Assembly (NCBI GenBank): GCA_020161775.1
Contig: JAIUOW010000005.1
Coordinates: 198,691 to 262,690, forward strand
DNA from: Pseudomonadota bacterium
GTDB lineage: Bacteria > Pseudomonadota > Gammaproteobacteria > Burkholderiales > Burkholderiaceae_C
DNA: 64,000 bases
Reading direction: 5' to 3'
This document shows, in pieces, positions 10,625 through 19,803 of this stretch. How positions within the stretch are numbered: position 1 is the stretch's first letter; each line of letters starts with the position of its first letter. The notes below the pieces were generated by a model. That model ran no database searches. It was given only the letters and a program-made list of their open reading frames with translations, and was not told the DNA's origin. Position numbers and translations under genes: made by a program.

Positions 10625-11920
10625 TTAAATGAGTCGCGCAGGTAACACGGCCAGATCAACCTCCCCATCGGCAAGGGTTGCCCGCAGGGCCTGTCCCACG
10701 CGCGTCTGCGCGGCACGGGTGACGGGCTTGCCGTCACCATCCTGCAGCAGGGCATAGCCGCGCTGCAGGACCAGGCGCGGGTCCAGCAGATCAAGGCGCA
10801 GGCGCGCACGATCCAGCCGGACGGCGGCTGCCTGCACGCCGTTGCGCATGGCGGCGTCCAGCCGCTGGCGCGCATCGTCCAGCCGCTTTCGCTGCGCCTG
10901 CACGCCGCCGCGCACGCCATAGCGCAACTGTTGCGCATGTTGCGACAGGCGCAATTGCTGACGCGCCACCAGCCCTGACGGCCGGCCCAGCCGCGACGCG
11001 GCGACATCCAGGCGCTGGCCCTGCCGGTCAATGTGGGCCAGGGTTGCGTCGTCCAGGCGGGTGGCGGCCAGATCCAGGGCACCCAGCCACACGTCGCGCG
11101 GCTGCGCGGCCAGCTCGGCAGCCGCGGTCGGTGTCGGTGCGCGCAGGTCGGCGCAGAAGTCGGCGATGGTGAAGTCTGTCTCGTGCCCTACCCCGCAGAC
11201 CAGCGGCACAGGGCTTTGCACGATGGTGCGCGCCAGCCGCTCGTCATTGAACGACCACAGGTCGTCAATGGAGCCGCCGCCGCGCACCAGAAGGATCAGG
11301 TCAACAGGCACGCCCAGCACCTCAGCCTGGTACAGCCTCGTCAAGGCGGCGACGATTTCTCCGGCCGCCTGGGCGCCCTGCACGGCGGCCGGCGAAATCA
11401 CCACGGGAATGTGAGGCACCCGCCTGCGCAGCGCCGTCACCACATCGTGCAGCGCCGCGGCACCGAGCGAGGTCACCACGCCGATGCCCCGCGGCATCAG
11501 CGGCAGCGGCCGTTTGCGCGCCGTGTCGAACAATCCCTCTGCCTCCAGCTTCGCCTTGAGTTGCAGGAACTGCTCAAACAACGCGCCCTGCCCGGCCCGG
11601 CTCATGGATTCGACGATGAGCTGCAGGTCGCCGCGCTGCTCGTACACGCCCAGGCGGCCGCGCAGTTCCACCAGCTCGCCGTCGCGCGGCGTGAAGTCCA
11701 GCAGGCTCGCGGCGCGGCGGAACATGGCGCAGCGGATCTGGCCGTTTTCGTCCTTCAGCGAGAAGTAGCAATGCCCGCTGGCTGCGCGCGAGAAGGCCGA
11801 AATCTCGCCGCGAACCGCGACCGGATTGAATCGCGCCTCCAGCGCATCAGCAATGGCGCGGCACAGCGCGCCAACTTGCCAGATCCGTGGCGCCGTTGCT
11901 GGGTTTGACGGAGCAACCAT
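10625..11920 (-). CDS. xseA: Exodeoxyribonuclease VII large subunit
   Basis: 431 residues. Residues ~10-110 form the N-terminal OB-fold (RGEISAFSRAASGHCYFSLKD). The catalytic domain follows, with GVVTSLGAAALHDVV and LILLVRGGGSIDDLWSFND, then VGHETDFTIADF. The C-terminal part is a long Arg/Leu/Gln-rich coiled coil that binds XseB subunits. The enzyme degrades single-stranded DNA in both directions. The chosen ATG at 11920 starts MVAPSNPAT; an in-frame TTG two codons upstream is less likely. xseB is not nearby. Confidence 0.94.
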   Translation of the reverse strand: MVAPSNPATAPRIWQVGALCRAIADALEARFNPVAVRGEISAFSRAASGHCYFSLKDENGQIRCAMFRRAASLLDFTPRDGELVELRGRLGVYEQRGDLQLIVESMSRAGQGALFEQFLQLKAKLEAEGLFDTARKRPLPLMPRGIGVVTSLGAAALHDVVTALRRRVPHIPVVISPAAVQGAQAAGEIVAALTRLYQAEVLGVPVDLILLVRGGGSIDDLWSFNDERLARTIVQSPVPLVCGVGHETDFTIADFCADLRAPTPTAAAELAAQPRDVWLGALDLAATRLDDATLAHIDRQGQRLDVAASRLGRPSGLVARQQLRLSQHAQQLRYGVRGGVQAQRKRLDDARQRLDAAMRNGVQAAAVRLDRARLRLDLLDPRLVLQRGYALLQDGDGKPVTRAAQTRVGQALRATLADGEVDLAVLPARLI

Positions 11921-11992
11921 CAGCAAATCCGCGCTTTCCCGCAGGATCGCGGGGGGTATTTAGTCCACAGCGGCGCCGCTGGCCGCCGGAAA

Positions 11993-12010
11993 TTCCCGCG
12001 AACGCGGGAA
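11993..12010. promoter_or_regulatory. Perfect 8-bp-arm inverted repeat between xseA and exbB
   Basis: TTCCCGCG-AA-CGCGGGAA is a perfect inverted repeat with a 2-bp centre, in the 354-bp gap between divergent xseA and exbB. Its place and symmetry fit an operator for a dimeric regulator. No regulator is assigned. Confidence 0.4.
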
Positions 12011-12136
12011 AACGCTGATTCTGTCGAGCAAGCTGTTGATTTCATTGGCTATTTTTCTGCTCAATTTGTCATCGTTCTGTCACGGCCCCGTACTGGCGCG
12101 GGTTTGCAGCCGGTGGCTGCCTGCTTCTGCACAAAG

Positions 12137-12145
12137 TTATCCACA
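12137..12145 (+). promoter_or_regulatory. Perfect DnaA box
   Basis: TTATCCACA matches the high-affinity DnaA box exactly. A weaker inverse copy (TGTGGGTGA, two mismatches) starts 6 bp further on. No box cluster or origin genes are near, so this is not an origin; DnaA control of the downstream operon is possible. Confidence 0.4.
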
Positions 12146-12274
12146 ACTTCTGTGGGTGACGTCCGACAAGCGGCGCCGTGGAAGCGGCCGCCGCGCAAAC
12201 GGCGGGAACAGCGGGGCCTGTAAGCCATAATCCGCGAACCCCAACGCTTGCCATCACACCCGCGGAGACCGCAT

Positions 12275-12904
12275 TTGCTTTCGATCATACAAGCCGCAGG
12301 CTGGCCCATCTGGCCGCTGATCGCCTGCTCCATCCTGGCGCTGGCCCTCATCATCGAACGCTTCATCAGCCTGAAGACCGCCCGGGTTGCTCCCCCCCGT
12401 TTGCTGGACGAGGCCATGTCCGTATCGCGCACGGCGGTCCCCACCCCCGACGTGGTGACGCAGCTGGAGCAGAACTCCGCGCTGGGTGAAGTCCTGGCCA
12501 GCGGCTTTCGCGCGCTGAACAGCAACCCGCGCTGCTCGGAAGCCGACCTGCGTGCCCAGATGGAAGGCGCGGGCCGGGCCGTGGCCCACCGGCTGGAGCG
12601 CTACCTGGCGGCGCTGGCCACCATTGCCTCGGCTGCGCCGTTGCTTGGCCTGCTTGGCACGGTCATCGGCATGATTGAAATCTTCGGCTCCCAATCGCCC
12701 ACCGGCGGCGCCACGGGCGGCAACCCCGCCCAGTTGGCGCACGGCATTTCGGTGGCGCTTTACAACACCGCGTTCGGGCTGATCGTGGCGATTCCGGCGC
12801 TGATCTTCTGGCGCTATTTCAGGGCCCGCGTGGATGGCTACCTGCTGGGCCTGGAACTGGCCGCCGAGCGCTTCGTGCGCCACCTGAATACGCTGCGCAA
12901 ATAA
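12275..12904 (+). CDS. exbB: MotA/TolQ/ExbB proton channel family protein
   Basis: 209 residues from a TTG start at 12275, placed 8 nt after a GGAG ribosome site. An upstream TTG at 12248 lacks one. A membrane span lies near residues 10-30, followed by a cytoplasmic loop. Two C-terminal spans contain ASAAPLLGLLGTVIGMIEIF and YNTAFGLIVAIPALIF, the TolQ/ExbB signature. With ExbD it uses the proton gradient to drive TonB. It heads a run exbB-exbD-lpxK-ycaR-kdsB of closely packed genes. Because TolQ belongs to the same family, exbB is preferred on gene order. Confidence 0.9.
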   Translation: MLSIIQAAGWPIWPLIACSILALALIIERFISLKTARVAPPRLLDEAMSVSRTAVPTPDVVTQLEQNSALGEVLASGFRALNSNPRCSEADLRAQMEGAGRAVAHRLERYLAALATIASAAPLLGLLGTVIGMIEIFGSQSPTGGATGGNPAQLAHGISVALYNTAFGLIVAIPALIFWRYFRARVDGYLLGLELAAERFVRHLNTLRK

Positions 12905-12923
12905 GCATGGGGCCCCGCACGCC

Positions 12924-13352
12924 ATGAACTTTCGCCCACGCAAGAAAGATGAACCCGAGATCAACCTGATCCCGTTCATCGACGTGCTGCTGGTGGTGCT
13001 GATCTTCCTCATGCTGTCCACCACGTACAGCAAATTCACCGAGCTGCAGCTCAAGCTGCCGGTGGCGGACACCGATGCCCAGCGCGACTACCCCCGCGAA
13101 GTCATCGTGGCCGTCAGCAGCGACGGGCGCTATTCGATCAACAAGGCGCCGGTCAATGGCCGCAGCGTGGAAGCCGTGTCGATGGCGCTGGGGCAATCGG
13201 CCAAGGCCGGCAAGGACACCGTGGTCATCATCAGCGCTGACGCCGCGGCGGCCCACCAGTCGGTCATTACCGTCATGGAAGCGGCACGCCGCTCCGGCCT
13301 CACCCAGCTCACTTTCGCCACCCAGTCATCGGCCCAGGCCGGGGGCCGCTGA
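12924..13352 (+). CDS. exbD: Biopolymer transport protein ExbD/TolR family
   Basis: 142 residues with one membrane span near the N-terminus, INLIPFIDVLLVVLIFLM. The conserved proton-carrying aspartate is at residue 20. A periplasmic domain follows (about 45-135). It forms the proton channel with the ExbB homologue encoded 19 bp upstream. The next gene, lpxK, begins one base after its stop codon, so transcription and probably translation are coupled. Confidence 0.92.
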   Translation: MNFRPRKKDEPEINLIPFIDVLLVVLIFLMLSTTYSKFTELQLKLPVADTDAQRDYPREVIVAVSSDGRYSINKAPVNGRSVEAVSMALGQSAKAGKDTVVIISADAAAAHQSVITVMEAARRSGLTQLTFATQSSAQAGGR

Positions 13353-13353
13353 G

Positions 13354-14352
13354 GTGAGCCAGGTCCTGCTGCGTGCCTGGACGCGGCGCGGCCTGCTGGC
13401 GCGGGTGCTCTGGCCGCTGTCGATGATGGTTCGCGGCCTGGTGGCGTTTCGCCGCCTGTTGTACCGCATGGGTGTGTTCGCCACCCACCGCCTGCCGGTC
13501 CCGGTGGTCGTGGTGGGCAATGTGGTGGCCGGTGGCGCCGGCAAGACCCCTGTGACGCTGGCGCTGCTGGAGCATCTCGCGGCGCGCGGCCTGCGCGCGG
13601 GCGTGGTGTCGCGCGGCTACGGGCGCAGTGCATCAGGCTGCGCAGAGGTCACCATGGCGAGTTCGCCCGGACAGGCTGGCGACGAGCCCCTGCTGATTGC
13701 CCGCCGTGCCCGGGTGCCGGTGTTTGTGGGCAGCGACCGCGCCGCGGCGGCGCGGGCCCTGCTGGACGCCCATGCGGACGTCCAGGTCATTCTCAGCGAC
13801 GACGGCCTGCAGCACCTGGCAATGGCACGCGACATCGAAATCTGCGTCTTCGACCAGCGCGGCACGGGCAATGGCTGGCTGCTGCCCGCCGGCCCCCTGC
13901 GTGAACCCTGGCCCCGGCCGGTGGACCTGATTATTCATTCCGCCAGCCCGCCAGCCTTTGCCGGCTGGCGGGCGCGGCGCGCCCTGGCACGCCATGCGGT
14001 GCGCGCGGACGGCCGCACCACTGCGCTGTCCGCGCTGGCGGGCGTGCCGCTGACGGCCGTCGCCGGCATTGCCCAGCCCGCGGCCTTTTTTGCCATGCTG
14101 CGCGAACAGGGCCTGCTGCTGGACGAGGAGCTGGCCTTGCCCGATCACGCGGATTTCAGTGTCACGGGGCCCGCGCTGCGCAGCGCCGGCACGCTCGTGT
14201 GCACGGAAAAAGACGCCGCCAAACTCTGGCAGCACCGCCCCGACGCCTGGGCTGTGCCGCTGCAGGTGACACTGGACGAGGGCCTGCTGCGCGCGTTCGA
14301 TGCGCTGCTGGATGCAAAGCTATCATTGCCGCATGGACCCCAAACTACTTGA
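13354..14352 (+). CDS. lpxK: Tetraacyldisaccharide 4'-kinase (lipid A)
   Basis: 332 residues from a GTG start. LpxK phosphorylates the 4' position of lipid A disaccharide at the inner membrane, giving lipid IVA. Seen are the N-terminal membrane-associated segment (about 15-45), a P-loop [26 protein letters not shown], and the catalytic-region [22 protein letters not shown]. The C-terminal end overlaps the start of ycaR by 20 bp. exbB-exbD-lpxK-ycaR-kdsB is a familiar betaproteobacterial order. The reading frame continues upstream through exbD, but that part is a shadow. Confidence 0.93.
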   Translation: MSQVLLRAWTRRGLLARVLWPLSMMVRGLVAFRRLLYRMGVFATHRLPVPVVVVGNVVAGGAGKTPVTLALLEHLAARGLRAGVVSRGYGRSASGCAEVTMASSPGQAGDEPLLIARRARVPVFVGSDRAAAARALLDAHADVQVILSDDGLQHLAMARDIEICVFDQRGTGNGWLLPAGPLREPWPRPVDLIIHSASPPAFAGWRARRALARHAVRADGRTTALSALAGVPLTAVAGIAQPAAFFAMLREQGLLLDEELALPDHADFSVTGPALRSAGTLVCTEKDAAKLWQHRPDAWAVPLQVTLDEGLLRAFDALLDAKLSLPHGPQTT

Positions 14353-14542
14353 ACTGCTGGTGTGCCCCGTCACCAAGGGCCCCTTGCTGCTGGGCCGCGA
14401 CAAGGCGGAACTGGTTTCGCGCAGTGCACGCCTGGCCTACCCGGTGCGCGACGGCATTCCCGTCATGCTCGAGTCCGAGGCGCGGACCTTGAGCGACGAG
14501 GAGCTTGAGCAACTGCCCGAACGCACGCCGGTTGCGGGATGA
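14333..14542 (+). CDS. ycaR: Trm112/YcaR-like small protein
   Basis: 69 residues. The sequence [20 protein letters not shown], then [21 protein letters not shown], is the standard YcaR/Trm112-like pattern, although only one of the family's cysteines (CPV) is present, as is usual in bacteria. The molecular role in bacteria is unclear. It is almost always next to lpxK and kdsB, as here. It overlaps both neighbours, 20 bp with lpxK and 4 bp with kdsB. Confidence 0.88.
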   Translation: MDPKLLELLVCPVTKGPLLLGRDKAELVSRSARLAYPVRDGIPVMLESEARTLSDEELEQLPERTPVAG

Positions 14543-15306
14543 GTTTTACCGTCATCGTGCCCGCGCGGCTGGCCTCCACGCGGCTGCCCAACAAGCCCCT
14601 GGCGGACATCGGCGGCCTGCCCATGGTTGTGCGCGTCGCCCAGCGCGCAGCGCAATCGGCGGCCGGCCAGGTGGTCGTGGCGGCCGACAGCCCGCTGACC
14701 GTTGAAGCCTGCGAAGCGCATGGCGTGCGGGCCCTGCTCACCCGCGCCGATCATCCTTCCGGCAGCGACCGGCTGGCGCAGGCATGCGAGCTGCTCGGCC
14801 TGGCCCCGGACGCCGTGGTCGTCAACGTGCAGGGCGATGAGCCGCTGATCGACCCGGCCCTGATCGACGCCGTAGCGGCCTTGCTGCAGGCGCGGCCGCA
14901 AGCGGCGATGAGCACCGCCGCGCACGCGATTGACAGCGTGGCGGAGTTCACCAACCCCAATGTTGTGAAGGTGGTGACCGATGCCGGCGGCATGGCGCTG
15001 TATTTCAGCCGGGCCCCGATTCCCTGGTGGCGCGACGGCTTTGCCCAGGGCATGAAGGACCTGCCCGAGCCGGGGCCGCTGCGCCATATCGGCATCTACG
15101 GTTACCGGGCAGACTTCCTGCGGCAGTTCCCGTCCCTGGCGCAAGCGCCCGCGGAGATCACCGAGGCGCTGGAGCAGTTGCGTGCCCTGTGGCATGGCTT
15201 TCGCATCGCGGTCCATGTGACCGCCCAGGCGCCTGGCCCCGGCGTGGACACGCCTGAAGACCTGGAGCGCGTGCGCGCGCTGGTGGGGGCCCAGCAGGGG
15301 CGCTGA
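14539..15306 (+). CDS. kdsB: 3-deoxy-manno-octulosonate cytidylyltransferase
   Basis: 255 residues. It activates Kdo with CTP to CMP-Kdo for lipopolysaccharide core synthesis, in the cytoplasm. Signatures are [22 protein letters not shown] (nucleotide loop), [11 protein letters not shown] (metal-binding Asp region), [12 protein letters not shown] and [12 protein letters not shown]. The start overlaps the ycaR stop by 4 bp (ATGA). Together with lpxK and exbBD it makes an outer-membrane biogenesis run. Confidence 0.95.
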   Translation: MSFTVIVPARLASTRLPNKPLADIGGLPMVVRVAQRAAQSAAGQVVVAADSPLTVEACEAHGVRALLTRADHPSGSDRLAQACELLGLAPDAVVVNVQGDEPLIDPALIDAVAALLQARPQAAMSTAAHAIDSVAEFTNPNVVKVVTDAGGMALYFSRAPIPWWRDGFAQGMKDLPEPGPLRHIGIYGYRADFLRQFPSLAQAPAEITEALEQLRALWHGFRIAVHVTAQAPGPGVDTPEDLERVRALVGAQQGR

Positions 15307-15370
15307 GCCAGACGGGGTGGCCTGTGTAAGGCCCGGTAAAGGGCATGCATGCTATCCTCTGCGCCAATGA

Positions 15371-16096
<726 letters not shown>

Positions 16097-16103
16097 ACAA
16101 CCA

Positions 16104-16571
16104 TCAGGCGGGGGCGGAACGCAGGCCGTAGGCCTTGCCATCAACGAAGAGGTATTCGACGCGGACAATGGCGTCGCCTTTCTCGCCCTTGAACGTGAAG
16201 CCCACGAGCGAGATCATGGCCCCGGCCTTGATCTCGGCCACCTTCCAGGCCTCCATGCGGGTCAGCGGCGCCAACTCCACCTCCCACTTGCGGTCCTTGC
16301 GGTTGGGCACCACGGCCTTGGCCAGCAAGGCCTTGCCATCCACGGCCGATGACTGCGCCGGCACCGGGCGCTGCGCCAGGTCCGCCGGCACCTTGAGCCC
16401 GGCCGGCACTTCCAGCACCAGCTCGGCATGGGGGTTCTGCCATTTGGCCCGGGTAACGCGGCCTTCCAGATAGATCGGCCGGTCCTGGTCAAAGCTGCTC
16501 CAGCCATGATGGGCCAGCGCGCCCAGCGGCGTCAAGGCAGTTGCAGCCAGCAAGGTACGGCGTTTCAGCAT
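16104..16571 (-). CDS. Secreted DUF6152-like protein
   Basis: 155 residues from the chosen ATG. An N-terminal signal (MLKRRTLLAATALTPLGALA) is followed by HHGWSSFDQDRPIYLEGRV and KWQNPHAE. The HH-FD-GxV-NPH pattern fits the DUF6152 family, whose role is unknown. ATGs at 16583 and 16577 are also possible starts, because AGGAG and GGAG motifs precede each choice. The stop codon of the upstream membrane-protein gene lies within 20 bp, so the two genes form one unit. Confidence 0.72.
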   Translation of the reverse strand: MLKRRTLLAATALTPLGALAHHGWSSFDQDRPIYLEGRVTRAKWQNPHAELVLEVPAGLKVPADLAQRPVPAQSSAVDGKALLAKAVVPNRKDRKWEVELAPLTRMEAWKVAEIKAGAMISLVGFTFKGEKGDAIVRVEYLFVDGKAYGLRSAPA

Positions 16572-16586
16572 CGGCATCTCCATCTC

Positions 16587-17006
16587 CTAGAGGTAGGCGA
16601 TCCAACGGCCACAGGCGATCACGGCCAGCCAGATCAGGGTTGAGGCAATCATCTGGGCGCGGGCCATGCCATCCAGCAGTTCCAGCGACTGGCGCCCGTG
16701 AAACCATGCCGCGTTGCAGCCCGCGGCAAACAACAGCAGCATCTTCAATGTGAATGCCCGGTTGCTCAGGAGTTCCTCCGGCTGCGACGCAAACATCAGC
16801 AGGCCCGACACCGCGGCCAGGCCAAAGCCCGCCAGGGCTACCGACAGGCTCAGGCGCGCCAGATCGCGCACCGGCAATGCCGCGCCGCGGCCAAAGACAC
16901 GCAGTTCCAGCAGCACCAGGTTGCCCAGCAGGAGCGCAATGCCCAGGATGTGCACGATCTCGAGCACCGGATAGGCCCATGCGTGGGTCTTGAGCGCGGT
17001 GAACAT
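16587..17006 (-). CDS. Small integral membrane protein (DUF6644-like)
   Basis: 139 residues with about four membrane spans. It includes YPVLEIVHILGIALLLGNLVLLELRVFG near the N-terminus, with a histidine inside the first span, and a second conserved region around SGLLMFASQPEELLSNRAF and KMLLLFAAGCNAAWFH. Histidines in membrane spans hint at haem or quinone contact, but that is inference. DUF6644 and DUF6152 genes commonly occur side by side, as here. No function is established. Confidence 0.72.
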   Translation of the reverse strand: MFTALKTHAWAYPVLEIVHILGIALLLGNLVLLELRVFGRGAALPVRDLARLSLSVALAGFGLAAVSGLLMFASQPEELLSNRAFTLKMLLLFAAGCNAAWFHGRQSLELLDGMARAQMIASTLIWLAVIACGRWIAYL

Positions 17007-17018
17007 GATGCCGCGCGT

Positions 17019-17963
17019 TCAGTCCATCAGTTCGAGCGCCAGGGCGATGCGCGCCTTGACAGGGGACAGACCCGCAGAATGCGGCAGGTCATCAGCCGCC
17101 GCCGGTAGCACGCGGCCGTTGGCGCAGCGCGTAGCGCGTACGACGCGCACGCCAGCCGCGCGCGCCTGACGCAACGCCTCGCGCAATTCGGTGTGTACCG
17201 TCCCGTTGCCGGTGGCAGCCACCACAATGCCGCGCACGCCCAGCGCCACCAATGCCCGCACCACCGCCCCCGTCGCTGCGGCATGGCTCATCACAATTTC
17301 CACGGGCGGCATGGCCGTGACGCGCGCCACCGCTGCCAGGGCGCGGCCCGCGGCCTGCACGTCGCCCTGGGGCCAGGCGCGCAGCAGCCGCACGGCGCCC
17401 TCCTCCACATAGCCGATGGGCCCCGCATCGCCCGAGCCGAATGCGTCCAGGCGGTAGGTGTGGACCTTTTGCACATCCGCGGCGCCATGAATCACACCGG
17501 CACACACCGCCACGACGCCGCGGGCCGGCGCGCACAACGCCACGTTCACGGCGTCGATCAGGTTCTGCGGCCCGTCGGGTGCAATGGCGGTGGACGGCCG
17601 CATCGCGCAGGCCAGTACCACCGGCTTGGCGGGCGCCAGCACGGCCTGCAGGAAAAAGGCGGTTTCTTCCAGCGTGTCGGTGCCGTGAGTGATGACCAGG
17701 CCCTGAACATCGTCCTGCGCCAGCCAGTGGGCACAGCGCGCGGCCAGCAGGCGCCAGACCTCGAATGTCATGTCCTTGCTGTCCAGCTGGGCCACCTGCT
17801 CGGTGTGCAGCGGCAGGCCCTGCAACGCCGGAATGGCCGCCAGCAACTGCGCAACGCCCACCTGGGCGGCGGTGTAGCCCACGTTGTCGTCCGCGCTGGA
17901 CGCCGTGCCCGCAATCGTCCCGCCCGTGCCCAGAACCACAATTTTCTTGACGCTCACTTGCAA
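17019..17963 (-). CDS. Asparaginase
   Basis: 314 residues. It hydrolyses asparagine to aspartate and ammonia. Active-site threonines sit in VVLGTGGTIAG (Thr13/Thr16) and in ITHGTDTLEET (Thr95-Asp96). The serine/aspartate region AQLDSKDMT and the later KVHTYRLDAFGS (catalytic lysine) complete the site. No signal peptide is visible, so a cytoplasmic enzyme is likely. Its start codon is only 12 bp from an SOS box shared with divergent lexA, so LexA may repress both genes. Confidence 0.9.
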   Translation of the reverse strand: MQVSVKKIVVLGTGGTIAGTASSADDNVGYTAAQVGVAQLLAAIPALQGLPLHTEQVAQLDSKDMTFEVWRLLAARCAHWLAQDDVQGLVITHGTDTLEETAFFLQAVLAPAKPVVLACAMRPSTAIAPDGPQNLIDAVNVALCAPARGVVAVCAGVIHGAADVQKVHTYRLDAFGSGDAGPIGYVEEGAVRLLRAWPQGDVQAAGRALAAVARVTAMPPVEIVMSHAAATGAVVRALVALGVRGIVVAATGNGTVHTELREALRQARAAGVRVVRATRCANGRVLPAAADDLPHSAGLSPVKARIALALELMD

Positions 17964-17974
17964 ACTTTCAAAAA

Positions 17975-17990
17975 CTGGTTAAAAATACAG
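17975..17990. promoter_or_regulatory. LexA (SOS) box 1
   Basis: CTGGTTAAAAATACAG fits CTG-N10-CAG with an AT-rich centre, one base from the CTGT-N8-ACAG consensus. It lies between the asparaginase gene and lexA. Confidence 0.8.
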
Positions 17991-17993
17991 TTA

Positions 17994-18009
17994 CTGGATA
18001 TTAAGACAG
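17994..18009. promoter_or_regulatory. LexA (SOS) box 2
   Basis: CTGGATATTAAGACAG also fits CTG-N10-CAG and begins 19 bp after box 1. Paired SOS boxes upstream of lexA are known from E. coli and imply cooperative autorepression. Confidence 0.7.
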
Positions 18010-18044
18010 CTTGCCTTGAACCAGACGCCTGAAAAGGAACCGCC

Positions 18045-18719
18045 ATGATCGAAAGCCCGAAACTCACCGCGCGGCAGCAACAGATTCTGGAGCTCATCCA
18101 GAGCGCCATTGCACGCACTGGAGCGCCGCCCACACGCGCCGAGATCGCTTCCGAGCTTGGCTTCAAATCCGCCAACGCCGCCGAAGAGCACCTCCAGGCC
18201 CTGGCTCGCAAAGGCGTCATTGAACTCGTCAGCGGCACGTCCCGCGGCATCCGGCTCAAGAGTGAAACGCTGCGCTCCATCAACGAATCCCGCATCAAGC
18301 AATTCTCCCTGCCACTGCCAAGCCTGGCCCAGTTGGCGTTGCCACTCATTGGCCGGGTGGCGGCAGGCTCGCCCATTCTCGCGCAGGAACACGTAGACCA
18401 GACCTACTACGTGGAAAGCAGCCTGTTCCAGCGCAAACCCGATTACCTGCTCAAGGTGCGCGGCATGTCCATGCGTGATGCCGGCATCATGGACGGCGAC
18501 CTGCTGGCCGTGCAAGCCACCAAGGACGCCAAGAACGGCCAGATCGTGGTGGCGCGCCTGGGTGAGGAAGTCACCGTCAAGCGCTTTCGCCGCAACAAGC
18601 ACCTGATTGAGCTTCACGCGGAGAACCCCGACTACCAGACCATCATCGTGGAGCCAGGGGAACCCTTCGAGATCGAGGGCCTCGCCGTTGGCCTGATCCG
18701 CAACACCATGCTCATGTAA
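18045..18719 (+). CDS. lexA: LexA repressor
   Basis: 224 residues. The N-terminal winged-helix domain (1-70: [40 protein letters not shown]) binds SOS boxes. The C-terminal domain self-cleaves when RecA is active. The scissile Ala107-Gly108 is in GRVAAGSP, catalytic Ser142 in [15 protein letters not shown] and Lys179 in EEVTVKRF. Two SOS boxes precede it, so it is autoregulated. A GGAACC sequence before the ATG serves as a weak ribosome site. Confidence 0.96.
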   Translation: MIESPKLTARQQQILELIQSAIARTGAPPTRAEIASELGFKSANAAEEHLQALARKGVIELVSGTSRGIRLKSETLRSINESRIKQFSLPLPSLAQLALPLIGRVAAGSPILAQEHVDQTYYVESSLFQRKPDYLLKVRGMSMRDAGIMDGDLLAVQATKDAKNGQIVVARLGEEVTVKRFRRNKHLIELHAENPDYQTIIVEPGEPFEIEGLAVGLIRNTMLM

Positions 18720-18840
18720 ACCTGCTGTCACACAGGGGCTGCCGCAGGTGGCGGGCGTATGGCGCAAGTCGCCATCACCCTGCGCCAGCCCTGGTTCTGA
18801 ATCCTGCCTGTGTCCAATCTCTGTAGTTAGGAGCTTTCAC

Positions 18841-19158
18841 ATGGGAATCGCACTGTCTGCCGTTCACGGCATCTTCACCCCGCTGCACGATCTGTTGACC
18901 TGGTTCTTGTCGCCCGTGCAACCGCATCGGCCCGCCCCGCCTGCCGCAGCGGCACCCGCGTGCAGCGCCGTGCGCAGCGCCCCATCCAAAACTGCCGCCT
19001 GCACCCGGCGCGTCCAGCGCCCATTGCGTGTCGTGCGCGTCATGGACAGGGATGGTCTGCGCACCCCGTCGGGCGGGCGCCTGGTCATTTCGGGCCGCAT
19101 GGCCGATGTCTGCGCCGAGCTGGACCGCCTCGCCGCGCTCGAAGCCACCCGCCACTGA
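18841..19158 (+). CDS. Conserved hypothetical protein, 105 aa
   Basis: The start is ATG at 18841, eight bases after TTAGGAG. Residues 1-30 are amphipathic or hydrophobic (GIALSAVHGIFTPLHDLLTWFLSP). The middle is Ala/Pro-rich. The conserved-looking C-terminal part reads VRVMDRDGLRTPSGGRLVISGRMADVCAELDRLAALEA, a pattern I associate with short uncharacterised Comamonadaceae proteins. No enzyme or binding motif is evident. It lies 121 bp after lexA on the same strand, with no SOS box of its own seen. Confidence 0.6.
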   Translation: MGIALSAVHGIFTPLHDLLTWFLSPVQPHRPAPPAAAAPACSAVRSAPSKTAACTRRVQRPLRVVRVMDRDGLRTPSGGRLVISGRMADVCAELDRLAALEATRH

Positions 19159-19183
19159 AAGTCAGCCCACAGGCTTGGCGCAC

Positions 19184-19699
19184 TCAGGCCTTGTTGCCTG
19201 CCAGGTAATCTGACTTGCCCAGTTCCACGCCGTTGTGCCGCAGGATGGCATAGGCCGTGGTCACATGGAAAAAGAAGTTGGGCAGCATCCAGTGCTTCAG
19301 ATAGGCCTCGCCCGTCATGGTGCGGGTCTTGTCCTTGCCCACGGGAAAGGTGATGTCCTTGCTCTCGTTGCCATCCAGTTGGGCAGCGGGAACGCTCGCC
19401 AGGTAGGCCAGCGTCTTGCCAATGCGCTCTTTCAGCTCGCCCAGGCTGGATTCCGTGTCATCAAACTTCGGAGCCTCGACGCCCGACAGCCGCGCCACAC
19501 CGTTCTTGGCGCCGTCGCAGGCAATCTGGATCTGGCGGGCCAGGGGCAGCATGTCGGGTGCCAGACGCGACTGCAACAGCACGGCGGGATCAAATTTTTT
19601 CGCCTCGGCATGGGCTTGGGCCTTGTCCAGGAAGTGGCTGAGGTTGCCGAGCATGTGCTCGAACACCGGTTGGCTCATGGATGACATCGAAACGGGCAT
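19184..19699 (-). CDS. DUF1993 family protein
   Basis: 171 residues, soluble. The sequence SQPVFEHMLGNLSHFLDKAQAHAEAKKFDPAVLLQSRLAPDMLPLARQIQIACD and the later LKHWMLPNFFFHVTTAYAILRHNGVELGKSDYL match the DUF1993 pattern, a helical bundle related to DinB-like folds. Histidines in NLSHFLDKAQAH, LKHWM and FFHVTTAY could bind a metal. No biochemical role is established. An AAGGAG ribosome site precedes the ATG. Confidence 0.85.
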   Translation of the reverse strand: MPVSMSSMSQPVFEHMLGNLSHFLDKAQAHAEAKKFDPAVLLQSRLAPDMLPLARQIQIACDGAKNGVARLSGVEAPKFDDTESSLGELKERIGKTLAYLASVPAAQLDGNESKDITFPVGKDKTRTMTGEAYLKHWMLPNFFFHVTTAYAILRHNGVELGKSDYLAGNKA

Positions 19700-19803
19700 G
19701 GAATCTCCTTGCTATGGACGCTGTGAACAAAGGGCCATCGTATCGGCGCCGCGCAAACCTTGCAGGCGTCATGCCGGTGCCCGCCCAAGGCACAATCAGG
19801 CGC

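Noticed and set aside
12137-12160. Possible replication origin at the DnaA box
   Set aside because: Only one perfect and one weak box, no AT-rich unwinding region and no dnaA, dnaN or parAB nearby.
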